From: Chloroflexota bacterium
GTDB taxonomy: Bacteria; Chloroflexota; Dehalococcoidia; Lucifugimonadales; JADFKI01
DNA length: 5,698 nucleotides
Assembly (NCBI GenBank): GCA_024648655.1
Contig: JAGGDZ010000121.1
Location: forward strand, 1 to 5,698
Direction of reading: 5' to 3'
Below are positions 1 to 4,442 of this stretch, piece by piece. The translations under genes were made by a program, and so were the position numbers. The notes beneath the pieces were generated by a model. The model ran no database searches. It saw only the letters and a program-made list of their open reading frames with translations, and had not been told where the DNA came from. Every line of letters begins with the position of its first letter. The stretch's first letter is position 1.

Positions 1-26
1 CTCCACACCGTACTTGGGACGGTTAC
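1..26 (+). mobile_element. Right end of a transposon continuing left of the window
   Basis: The first 26 bases match the right end of the 603-bp element at 2341-2943: both read CTCCACACCG, then TTGGGACGGTTAC, with a small difference between. The orientation puts the body of this copy to the left of the window. The base after the end falls inside a restriction/methylase remnant on the minus strand, so this copy probably interrupted that gene. Only the terminus is visible, so size and coding content are unknown. Confidence 0.7.
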
Positions 27-141
27 ACACGCGGTCGTTGATTGCAATCTCCAAATAGAAGGTGTCCGCCTGCGGGTCGTCAGCCTTAGCATCGAGGATT
101 CCGTCCACAAAATCGACAATATCACGCTGGGCGGCTGTCTC
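27..141 (-). pseudogene. C-terminal fragment of a type IIG/N6-adenine DNA methylase specificity protein
   Basis: On the minus strand an open stretch reads QRDIVDFVDGILDAKADDPQ and then ADTFYLEIAINDRV before running into the transposon end. The pattern of a hydrophobic helix, AK..DPxADT and a following helix is typical of the tail of Eco57I/TaqI-like specificity domains. It also resembles residues 87-120 of the neighbouring 177-residue protein (DPHADTWY versus DPQADTFY). There is no start codon and no domain upstream; the reading frame begins abruptly at the 33-bp repeat. It is a gene scrap. The family call rests on motif resemblance only. Confidence 0.55.
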
Positions 142-171
142 AGACGGTTGCTCACCAGTTCGAACACGCCC
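139..171. repeat. 33-bp direct repeat, copy 1
   Basis: This 33-base stretch (CTCAGACGGTTGCT, then C, then ACCAGTTCGAACACGCCC) recurs at 1067-1099 with one mismatch. Looser similarity continues about 13 bases to the right. On the minus strand one frame of both copies reads GVFELVSNRLR, so they may be pieces of a shared protein-coding sequence. Confidence 0.85.
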
Positions 172-191
172 CTGTACACCACGTCCTGCTA

Positions 192-461
192 CTACGGGAA
201 ATGCCTATAGAAGATACTTCGGTGGGCGAAATGGTCTAACACTGCCACATTATCTTGCATCGTAATACCTAGGCGATATTCGCCAATCCTTATGCGGTAG
301 CACCGACCGCTTGCGGACCTAACTTTGCGTATGCCTGTGAAGTCTGTGATAGTCTGCGCTGCCTGCAAGGTGGTAATCGCGCGCTCTATCCGGCGGCGCA
401 GATCGGGGTCTTGTATGCGCCTGATGTTCCGCCTGAAACGGGTGCTGAAACTAATCTGCAT
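192..461 (-). CDS. RelE/ParE-family toxin of a type II toxin-antitoxin system
   Basis: This 89-residue basic protein has the full layout of the RelE/ParE fold. An N-terminal strand (residues 1-5) is followed by an Arg-rich helical hairpin (6-35, with LRRRIERAITTL). A beta-sheet core carries the hallmark CYRIRIGEYRLGI (54-66), and the tail is HRSIFYRHFP (80-89). Family members are ribosome-dependent mRNA interferases or gyrase inhibitors; the sequence does not tell which. Length is normal and no disruption is visible. The ATG lies inside the last codons of the upstream 177-residue gene, with an 11-base overlap, so translation is probably coupled, as expected for an antitoxin-toxin pair. No strong Shine-Dalgarno precedes this ATG; only GCAGG is nearby, which also fits coupling. 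No classical antitoxin gene is seen, so the upstream gene is the candidate partner. Confidence 0.85.
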   Translation of the reverse strand: MQISFSTRFRRNIRRIQDPDLRRRIERAITTLQAAQTITDFTGIRKVRSASGRCYRIRIGEYRLGITMQDNVAVLDHFAHRSIFYRHFP

Positions 462-984
462 CGCCTGCCCGCAGGATTGCCGCTATCTCATCCTTGCTGA
501 CCCAATCTTCCTCGGATTCGTCCGATGCCGCAGCAGTTTCTCCAGCGTTGTATTCGACATCCTTATCTTCCAGTCCAAGGTCGCGTATTATTATCCCTTC
601 TTCCTCTCCTGTTATGTCATACAGATCGTAAATCAGGTCATTGAGCTCGAACTCCTTATACCAAGTATCGGCATGTGGGTCGCGCTCTTTCGCCGTAATC
701 ATTTCCTCCACTAAGTCGAGGACTTCTTGCAGTTCATCAGAGGCGAGATTGGGGATGGGCAGCGCCTCTATGCGCCCGCAGTTCGCGCCGCCATGCATCT
801 TGAACCAGCGTGCCAGATTGGAGTTCAGCATGGCGCAGACGTACTTTCCCTCGTCCGATTCGTCGTCCACAACGAAAGTCTTGCGAAATCCTGCGCCTAT
901 GCCGCAGTGGACTTTCACGTTCCAGTCCGACAGAGGGCTGCCAGCAGACAGTATCTTGTTGATGATGGCGTGTTCGGTTGTCAT
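451..984 (-). CDS. Internally deleted type IIG restriction/methylase specificity domain, candidate antitoxin
   Basis: This is an acidic 177-residue protein. Residues 5-40 (INKILSAGSPLSDWNVKVHC, then GIGAGFRKTFVVD) resemble the start of the TaqI/Eco57I-like target-recognition domain. Residues 47-80 (GKYVCAMLNSNLARWF, then IEALPIPNL) and 83-131 (a long helix, AKERDPHADTWY, LIYDLYDITGEEE) resemble its C-terminal half. About 100 or more residues expected between them are missing, with a join near residues 40-47. No methyltransferase motif is present. Residues 150-177 are an acidic linker and a short helix (WVSKDEIAAILRAGDAD). The start is well supported: ATG with AGGAGG six bases upstream and an in-frame TAG just before it. 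The frame is open throughout and overlaps the RelE/ParE toxin by 11 bases. It may neutralise that toxin, by analogy with gene order. Alternatively it is a decaying restriction gene still open by chance. Confidence 0.7.
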   Translation of the reverse strand: MTTEHAIINKILSAGSPLSDWNVKVHCGIGAGFRKTFVVDDESDEGKYVCAMLNSNLARWFKMHGGANCGRIEALPIPNLASDELQEVLDLVEEMITAKERDPHADTWYKEFELNDLIYDLYDITGEEEGIIIRDLGLEDKDVEYNAGETAAASDESEEDWVSKDEIAAILRAGDAD

Positions 985-990
985 CGCACA

Positions 991-996
991 CCTCCT
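991..996 (-). promoter_or_regulatory. Strong Shine-Dalgarno of the 177-residue gene
   Basis: On the minus strand AGGAGG lies six bases before the ATG at 984. An in-frame TAG further upstream excludes a longer protein. This is the main argument that the deleted specificity domain is a translated gene and not just a 3' scrap. Confidence 0.75.
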
Positions 997-1041
997 GTGG
1001 TTGGCTGCCTAGATGGGTGACTTGCGATCGATTTGCAATCC

Positions 1042-1050
1042 AGCATATCA
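1042..1050 (-). promoter_or_regulatory. Possible extended -10 promoter for the specificity-domain/toxin operon
   Basis: The minus strand reads TGATATGCT, which fits the extended -10 form TGnTATnnT. It ends about 57 bases upstream of the ATG at 984. No convincing -35 box is seen at 16-18 bases spacing. It also overlaps the stop codon of the HsdR-like remnant. This is weak evidence from pattern alone. Confidence 0.3.
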
Positions 1051-1233
1051 CACGCTGCGCACCCGCCTCAGACGGTTGCTGACCAGTTCGAACACGCCCT
1101 CGTCACCGCGTCTCGCTCGCCCAGCGGCAAGAGATGCTTTCTCGACGATAGGCTGTGTGTCATGGAGGAAGGCAGAGAGTTGGGGCAGGTCCACGCAGTG
1201 CTCGCGGTCGTAGTCCTGGGGGGCGCCGCATAT
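1048..1233 (-). pseudogene. Possible type I restriction subunit (HsdR) N-terminal fragment
   Basis: A minus-strand frame between a TGA (1234-1236) and its own TGA (1048-1050) has a coding character unlike the other frames. It reads QDYDREHCVDLPQLSAFLHD, then TQPIVEKASLAAG, and ends GVFELVSNRLRRVRSV. The spacing YDxE..CVD...L..FL..TQP recalls the region just after the N-terminus of HsdR proteins, where a 'FL/WL..TQP' motif precedes the nuclease domain. No start codon, nuclease or helicase motif is present, and the tail from GVFEL onward belongs to the 33-bp repeat. This is a fragment whose family call is tentative. Confidence 0.4.
1067..1099. repeat. 33-bp direct repeat, copy 2
   Basis: This copy matches 139-171 at 32 of 33 bases, with G replacing C at the fifteenth position. 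It lies inside the tail of the HsdR-like remnant. The two copies lie either side of the specificity-domain/toxin gene pair in the same orientation, about 0.9 kb apart. Confidence 0.85.
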
Positions 1234-1289
1234 TCATCCGGTGCCGTAGCTGGACGGACGTTCCCTGATGAAACCCGGTTGCGGCAGCT

Positions 1290-1423
1290 CGCTTCTTCGG
1301 CATGGTCCAGCAGATCGCCGTTGGACTAGGCATCCCAGCCGCGCTTCCTGGCCTCTTCGATGTTATGCCGAAGAGCCGGGGGCGCAACTGTCTGGGAGTC
1401 CCGTTATCGAATAGGATTCGCAT
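1290..1423 (-). pseudogene. DUF5615 (PIN-like) toxin, frameshifted and truncated
   Basis: The start MRILFDNGTPRQLRPRLFG is the typical N-terminus of DUF5615 proteins, which carry a PIN-like/Mut7-C nuclease fold and usually pair with a DUF433 antitoxin. The Asp in LFDNGTP is a predicted metal ligand. Near position 1366 the frame shifts. The next frame continues the family pattern as HNIEEARKRGWDA, then a TAG stop (1326-1328), then SNGDLLDHAEEA. The TAG replaces what is usually a Leu codon. After about 1290 the family resemblance ends and the HsdR-like fragment follows, so the C-terminal half, roughly 60-70 residues, is lost. The ATG overlaps the DUF433 gene by 20 bases, preserving the original operon arrangement. 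Confidence 0.75.
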
Positions 1424-1619
1424 GAGCGGTCTTGGCCCGGAGGTCCTGTACAACATGCTCCAGCACAGCTTTCACCTGCGATTCATCGACCCCGCCGAAC
1501 CACTTGATGAAGTCGTGGATGGTCGCTCCCGCCTCCAAGTTTTCGAAGAGGGAGTACACCGGCAGACGAGTACCCTTAAACACCCAATTGCCGCTCACCT
1601 TCCCGGGTACGCTCTCCAC
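1404..1619 (-). CDS. DUF433 antitoxin
   Basis: This 71-residue protein has the DUF433 signature: VSGNWVFKGTRLPVYSLFEN (residues 8-27), then LEAGATIHDFIKWF and ESQVKAVLEHVVQDL. DUF433 is a small winged-helix-like domain found as the antitoxin paired with DUF5615/PIN-like toxins; here the toxin downstream is broken. The frame is intact. The GTG start (1617-1619) is the first available, and the transposon end relic begins at 1623. The native start and promoter may therefore have been lost or replaced. No Shine-Dalgarno is obvious upstream of this GTG, so expression is uncertain. Confidence 0.8.
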   Translation of the reverse strand: MESVPGKVSGNWVFKGTRLPVYSLFENLEAGATIHDFIKWFGGVDESQVKAVLEHVVQDLRAKTAHANPIR

Positions 1620-1622
1620 TGC

Positions 1623-1708
1623 GTAACCGTCCCAAAGGCTGTGTGGAGTTTTGGAAGGAGCCAGAAAGACACGGCAGCCTGCGATTTCAGACTCGGACGA
1701 CTACGCCG
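1623..1708 (-). mobile_element. Solo right end of the GTAACCGTCCC transposon family
   Basis: These 86 bases match the reverse complement of 2858-2943 at 82 positions, by hand count. They comprise the terminal repeat plus the subterminal region up to and including the transposase stop. The match stops abruptly after GACTACGCCG. No left end or transposase is attached, so this is a one-ended remnant. It sits four bases from the start codon of the DUF433 gene and cuts off the 5' part of the plus-strand gene remnant to its right. Confidence 0.85.
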
Positions 1709-2094
1709 GAGGTTATAAGGGCCGCGGACGCTCTTCCGTGCGAAGCGGCACTGAGCGCAGAAGCTCCGGCGCGGGACATGGACAGGGTGTTTCGGAGAGT
1801 CGAGGACTTGCTCGCGATGGTGATGATATGTTGGCGCTCAGGTTTCGCTATAGAGACGAGAGAGACTCAGGAGAAATCGAGAGCACATATACCCGGGTCA
1901 TATTCCTGAACGCCAATACCGTCACCGTCACGGTAGTCGATTACATATTACAGAACGATTATGCTCCGATTGGCGTACTTGAAGACATTGCGAGAAGCGT
2001 TGCTTCCCGGATATTCGGAACAAGCAACGCCCAATCCCAGAGCCAAAGCGCGCAAAGCCATCAATCGTCGGAACTCTTTGGATACGGCGAGTAA
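1709..2094 (+). pseudogene. C-terminal remnant of an unrecognised protein, frameshifted
   Basis: Two overlapping plus-strand frames together give one protein-like sequence. The first reads LSAEAPARDMDRVFRRVEDL, in the frame of position 1643. Near 1818-1826 the sense passes to a second frame with GDDMLALRFRYRDERDSGEI, TRVIFLNANTVTVTVVDYIL and IGVLEDIARSVASRIFG. It ends in a Gln/Ser-rich tail at TAA 2092-2094. The middle looks like alternating beta strands followed by a helix. I do not recognise the family. The 5' end is missing, replaced by the transposon end at 1623-1708. Coding sense is inferred from residue composition and from the two frames joining without a gap; there is no homology evidence. 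Confidence 0.5.
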
Positions 2095-2096
2095 GG

Positions 2097-2171
2097 GCGA
2101 TAGCGATATCAGCGAACAAACGACGCGGGCGCAGGGGGTAGCATCCTGCGTCCGCTATGTATGGCTATCGC
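2097..2171. terminator. Nested inverted repeats between convergent gene ends
   Basis: An inner stem pairs 2125-2135 (GCGGGCGCAGG) with 2145-2155 (CCTGCGTCCGC) around a 9-base loop, with a single G-T pair. An outer perfect 8-base stem pairs 2097-2104 (GCGATAGC) with 2164-2171 (GCTATCGC). It lies between the plus-strand remnant ending at 2094 and the minus-strand remnant ending at 2181, as expected for a bidirectional terminator. No long T-tract follows the inner stem on either strand, so it would be an atypical intrinsic terminator. Confidence 0.5.
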
Positions 2172-2180
2172 GAATGAATA

Positions 2181-2327
2181 TCAGCGGCGGAACTCGATGC
2201 GCCTGAACGCTTCGGCGTACTGGTCGTCCTTGCCTTTTGCGTGCTCACGCTTCCAGTATCCCATCCTCGCGACCTCCACGTCTCGTCGCGCCTGATACGC
2301 GACAGTAATTTTTGCCCGATTGTTGTT
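2181..2327 (-). pseudogene. C-terminal remnant of an unrecognised protein next to the transposon
   Basis: A minus-strand frame of 48 codons reads KITVAYQARRDVEVARMGYW, then KREHAKGKDDQYAEAF and RRIEFRR before its TGA at 2181-2183. The composition, an amphipathic Arg/Lys/Glu-rich helical tail, looks coding, and no start codon fits. It begins just after an in-frame TGA (2328-2330), about ten bases inside the left border of the 603-bp element. It lies on the same strand as the ATPase remnant beyond the element, but the sequence does not look like the end of a GHKL domain. Common origin is therefore doubtful. The family is not recognised. Confidence 0.4.
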
Positions 2328-2340
2328 TCATCGGATTTTG

Positions 2341-2363
2341 GTAACCGTCCCAAAGTTGGTGTG
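2341..2363 (+). repeat. Left terminal inverted repeat
   Basis: The sequence starts GTAACCGTCCCAAAG and ends GGTGTG. It pairs with 2921-2943 at 21 of 23 positions; the two differences are TT versus GC in the middle. Confidence 0.9.
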
Positions 2364-2374
2364 ATAGTAAAATA

Positions 2375-2427
2375 GCGGGGAATCCTGATAGAGTTCTGAT
2401 TATCATCACAGAACTAGGAATCCCCGC
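2375..2427 (+). promoter_or_regulatory. Imperfect hairpin just before the transposase start
   Basis: The arm 2375-2386 (GCGGGGAATCCT) pairs with 2416-2427 (AGGAATCCCCGC) with one mismatch. After a 5-base bulge, 2392-2398 (AGTTCTG) pairs with 2409-2415 (CAGAACT). The closest Shine-Dalgarno-like bases (AGGAA, 2416-2420) are within the stem and the ATG begins two bases after it. In read-through transcripts the structure would hide the ribosome-binding site, a control known from IS10 and IS50. That role is inference here. Confidence 0.6.
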
Positions 2428-2429
2428 CG

Positions 2430-2865
2430 ATGCCGAGAGTACGATTTACGCTGCCACAGGTCAAGGAGTATCCGGACGCTCGTCCGCCGAGCTGTCCATA
2501 TTGCGCGGGAGCCGGCTTCTCACAGGCCTGCTCGCATACAAAAGCCGATAAAGAACCTCTACATCAAGCGCGTTACGGTAGTCAGATACAAGTGCGTTGA
2601 CTGCGGCAGGACATTCAGGTGCTACCCTGAGGGAGAGGGTGCGATGTGGGTACTCGGTGGCAGGATGAGCGTTCGTGTGGAGATGTTGGGAGCGGATGAG
2701 ACGATAGTGAAGCTGAAGGGAGAGAAGGCTGTGGCCGGGTTCGTAATGGACGCGGAGAGTGGCAGGCTGGTTGGGATAGACCTTCTTGTGGAACGGGACA
2801 GCAAGGGCTTTGTGGACTGGTACAAGGCACAGATATGGCTGCTGCTGGGTGAGTTGGCGGCGTAG
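2430..2865 (+). pseudogene. Zinc-ribbon DDE transposase, frameshifted with internal deletions
   Basis: The N-terminus (MPRVRFTLPQVKEYPDARPP, then SCPYC) carries the first Cys pair of a zinc ribbon. The frame then shifts by one between about 2503 and 2535. The next frame reads KPIKNLYIKRVTVVRYKCVD, with the second pair in CVDCGRTFRCYPEG. The helix-turn-helix normally expected after this is absent, and the sequence jumps to a catalytic-core start (GADETIVKLKGEKAVAGFV, with a candidate first Asp, then GIDLLVERDSKGFVDW). A short tail (KAQIWLLLGELAA) suggests a second deletion before the TAG at 2863-2865. The later catalytic residues are missing, so the protein is not active. Confidence 0.75.
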
Positions 2866-2920
2866 TCGTCCGGGTCTGAAATCGCAGGGTGCCGTGTCTT
2901 TCTGGCTCCTTCTAAAACTC

Positions 2921-2943
2921 CACACCGCCTTTGGGACGGTTAC
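2921..2943 (-). repeat. Right terminal inverted repeat
   Basis: Read on the minus strand it begins GTAACCGTCCCAAAG and ends GGTGTG. The same end occurs at 1623-1645 (22 of 23 positions) and, with small differences, at 1-26. Confidence 0.9.
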
Positions 2944-3465
2944 GCCCTGTTCCACCCTCCAGTTTACCACTGATCAAAGGTTCGAACGATCTCTTTATAG
3001 CGTAGTCATGCGGCATTTTGGCAAAATATGCGTGCTTCGGATTCTCGGATAGGCTAGTGCGCATGCCTGTCCCACAACCTCCTATAGCGATCACTAACCT
3101 GTCCAAATTACGGAAGAATTGCATTACGAAGACACCCAAGGAGTGTGTAGAATGCCTCTCAAAATTATCAATAAGCTCTGACACCAAGTCGTAAACCTCT
3201 TCCACATCAACACCAACGCTCTCGCGAATCAATAGTTCTCGAACCGACTCAGCAATGTCTTCACTGATATATCGCCTATTCTCAATGTCAATTATGTCGT
3301 TAAGCGATGGAGAAGCTGTGAAACGATGTATTCTCTCTTCGGCAATGATTTCGGGAAGGAAAATGGTCTGACGAACGATACATTGGACAGATCCACCATC
3401 GGACGAGGCTGAGTCAGATCAATACCGTAGCAAAAGCCACCTATATTTTGATGCGAGAGTTCCAT
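2944..3465 (-). pseudogene. GHKL (histidine-kinase-like) ATPase, frameshifted and cut by the transposon
   Basis: From ATG 3465 the first frame reads MELSHQNIGGFCYGIDLTQP, then PMVDLSNVSFVRPF. Near 3352-3372 sense passes to another frame (EIIAEERIHRF onward); that frame ends upstream at a TGA at 3419-3421, so a frameshift or deletion is needed. The ATP-binding domain follows: N box ELIDNFERHS, G1 box AIGGCGTGMRTSLSENP, then a helix ending LISGKLEGGTG. The element begins exactly at this Gly-rich G2 box and the C-terminus is lost. The G1 box normally has Asp (DxGxG), but here it is Gly (codon 3077-3079). Together with the frameshift this says the gene was dead or dying. There is no good ribosome-binding site at 3465. 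Anti-sigma or STIWI-type ATP-binding proteins are the closest match I can name. Confidence 0.7.
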
Positions 3466-3509
3466 GTCAGAATTATCATAGCTAACCCGTCGTCAAACCG
3501 ACAATTCAA

Positions 3510-4163
3510 CTATGGCTCACTCCTGTCCCACCCGTCCAGCATCCAGTAGCCGACGCGGGGGACTTCGACGACTGTGGGCAGACCTTGCGCTCGCTTGAGG
3601 CGCTGGATATTGTACAGGTGCGTCGTTTCCTCGAAGTACATATGGCGGAACGTGGCTTCGAGCGTGGTCGTCTCAGTGCCGGCTTCGGCGTCCAAGGTGA
3701 TGCCGTGGGGGTGTGCGCTGACGACGAGGGCGCGCTCCGCGTTGTACTCAGTGACCAGTGTGTTGTCACGCAGAAAGCCGGCCGTGCGCTCCGCCAGCAC
3801 GGACTGCGCCATCGACAACCCCTCGCGCAGCTTGCCGAGAATCACATCCATGTCGTGGTAGCGCACATCAAGCGCTCTGTCGTTGTCGGACGTCGCGAGT
3901 CCTTCGACGTCCTCCACGCCGTGGTCACCGTCGGGGAAAATGGTATCGACCCAGCGCACGATCAGCCAGCGGTATAGGAGCGATGCCATATGGCTCGTCT
4001 GCCGCCGAATGCTCCAGTGCGCCCACTCCCACTCGTCGGAAGTCCAGTCGAGCTGCTCGTCCGTCAACCCCTCGACTTCGGGCGCTATCAGGTCGTACAG
4101 GGTCTCGAACTCCGGGAATAGCGCATTCCCAGGCGCGTCGTCAGGTATCCGCTCGGCGCTCAT
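3510..4163 (-). CDS. DinB-superfamily protein
   Basis: This intact 217-residue protein has the four-helix-bundle pattern of the DinB/YfiT-like superfamily, whose members bind a divalent metal and often act as thiol-dependent transferases. Candidate metal ligands are His58 in RRQTSHMASLLYRWL and the His174/Glu178/His182 set in FRHMYFEETTHLYNIQRLKR. The C-terminus ends in an aromatic segment (GYWMLDGWDRSEP). The start is supported by GGAGGA at 4171-4176, seven bases before the ATG. It is transcribed divergently from speD with 279 bases between the start codons. Its 3' end is 44 bases from the start of the ATPase pseudogene, which lies on the same strand. The substrate cannot be told from sequence. 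It shows no sign of decay, unlike everything to its left. Confidence 0.75.
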   Translation of the reverse strand: MSAERIPDDAPGNALFPEFETLYDLIAPEVEGLTDEQLDWTSDEWEWAHWSIRRQTSHMASLLYRWLIVRWVDTIFPDGDHGVEDVEGLATSDNDRALDVRYHDMDVILGKLREGLSMAQSVLAERTAGFLRDNTLVTEYNAERALVVSAHPHGITLDAEAGTETTTLEATFRHMYFEETTHLYNIQRLKRAQGLPTVVEVPRVGYWMLDGWDRSEP

Positions 4164-4170
4164 TCGTCAT

Positions 4171-4176
4171 TCCTCC
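4171..4176 (-). promoter_or_regulatory. Shine-Dalgarno of the DinB-family gene
   Basis: On the minus strand GGAGGA lies seven bases before the ATG at 4163, which fixes the start. An alternative ATG at 4168-4170 is in another frame. Confidence 0.7.
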
Positions 4177-4299
4177 ATGATCATATATTATGGGATAAAG
4201 CTCGCAAGGGATTCTATCACTATTCAAGCCGTCATCCACCGTTACATCTTCGGCTTTTCATTCATCTCCTTCTATTTCCTATTTCCATTCTTCCTACAT

Positions 4300-4378
4300 G
4301 TAAATATCCTGAAGTTGGTAGAGTATCAAAACGGCGAGGAATCCTGACAAGGTTCTTGTAAACTCAGACAGAAAACTA
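4300..4378 (+). mobile_element. Decayed left end of the same transposon family, upstream of speD
   Basis: Aligned by eye with 2341-2416, this stretch keeps GAAGTTGGTA, ATCAAAACGGCGAGGAATCC, then TGACA.GGTTCT and CAGACAGAAAACTA. Several substitutions and small indels separate the two, and the terminal CCGTCCC is degraded. It covers the terminal repeat and one hairpin arm; no transposase follows. This points to an old insertion between the DinB gene and speD. The rest of the intergenic space, 4164-4299, is T- and pyrimidine-rich with nothing else recognised. Confidence 0.6.
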
Positions 4379-4391
4379 TGTTTGAAAATTG

Positions 4392-4397
4392 TATAAT
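4392..4397 (+). promoter_or_regulatory. Possible -10 box of speD
   Basis: TATAAT matches the consensus perfectly and ends 45 bases before the speD start codon. The bases 16-18 upstream (around CAGAAA) are a poor -35. It directly follows the transposon relic. Confidence 0.4.
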
Positions 4398-4442
4398 ACC
4401 CGTTCATAATAAGGATACTTTATCGTGATGGAGGGCGGGTGA

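Larger units (their letters stand above)
2341..2943 (+). mobile_element. 603-bp internally deleted DDE-type insertion sequence
   Basis: The element is bounded by 23-base terminal inverted repeats matching at 21 positions. It holds an imperfect hairpin, then a transposase open frame that is frameshifted and lacks internal parts. At this size it cannot encode a complete zinc-ribbon DDE transposase, so it is probably non-autonomous and would move only with help from a full-length relative. The flanks (GGATTTTG left, GCCCTGTT right) show no target-site duplication by eye. The right end lies inside the GHKL ATPase remnant. The family is not assigned; the zinc ribbon followed by a DDE core recalls IS6/ISL3-like and unclassified groups. 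Confidence 0.85.

Noticed and set aside
155..171. TTCGAA-containing segment resembling a tRNA T-loop
   Set aside because: No acceptor, D or anticodon stem can be drawn around either copy; the segment belongs to the 33-bp repeat.
325..1012. Plus-strand open frames opposite the toxin and specificity-domain genes
   Set aside because: They are the antisense of clearly protein-like minus-strand genes, with Cys/Ser-rich random composition and no ribosome-binding sites.
1..2943. Repeated GTAACCGTCCC segments as a possible CRISPR or other regular array
   Set aside because: Spacing is irregular, orientations are mixed and each copy coincides with a transposon end.
2461..2970. 169-codon minus-strand frame across the transposon
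   Set aside because: It runs through both the transposase and the terminal repeat, reads as the reverse of a recognisable transposase and has no family features.
3574..4347. Long plus-strand open frames of up to 154 codons across the DinB gene
   Set aside because: The minus strand gives a coherent DinB-like protein with a good ribosome-binding site; the plus frames are its shadows.
4382..4397. TTGAAA and TATAAT as a -35/-10 pair
   Set aside because: Only four bases separate them, so they cannot form one sigma-70 promoter; only the -10 is kept as a weak call.
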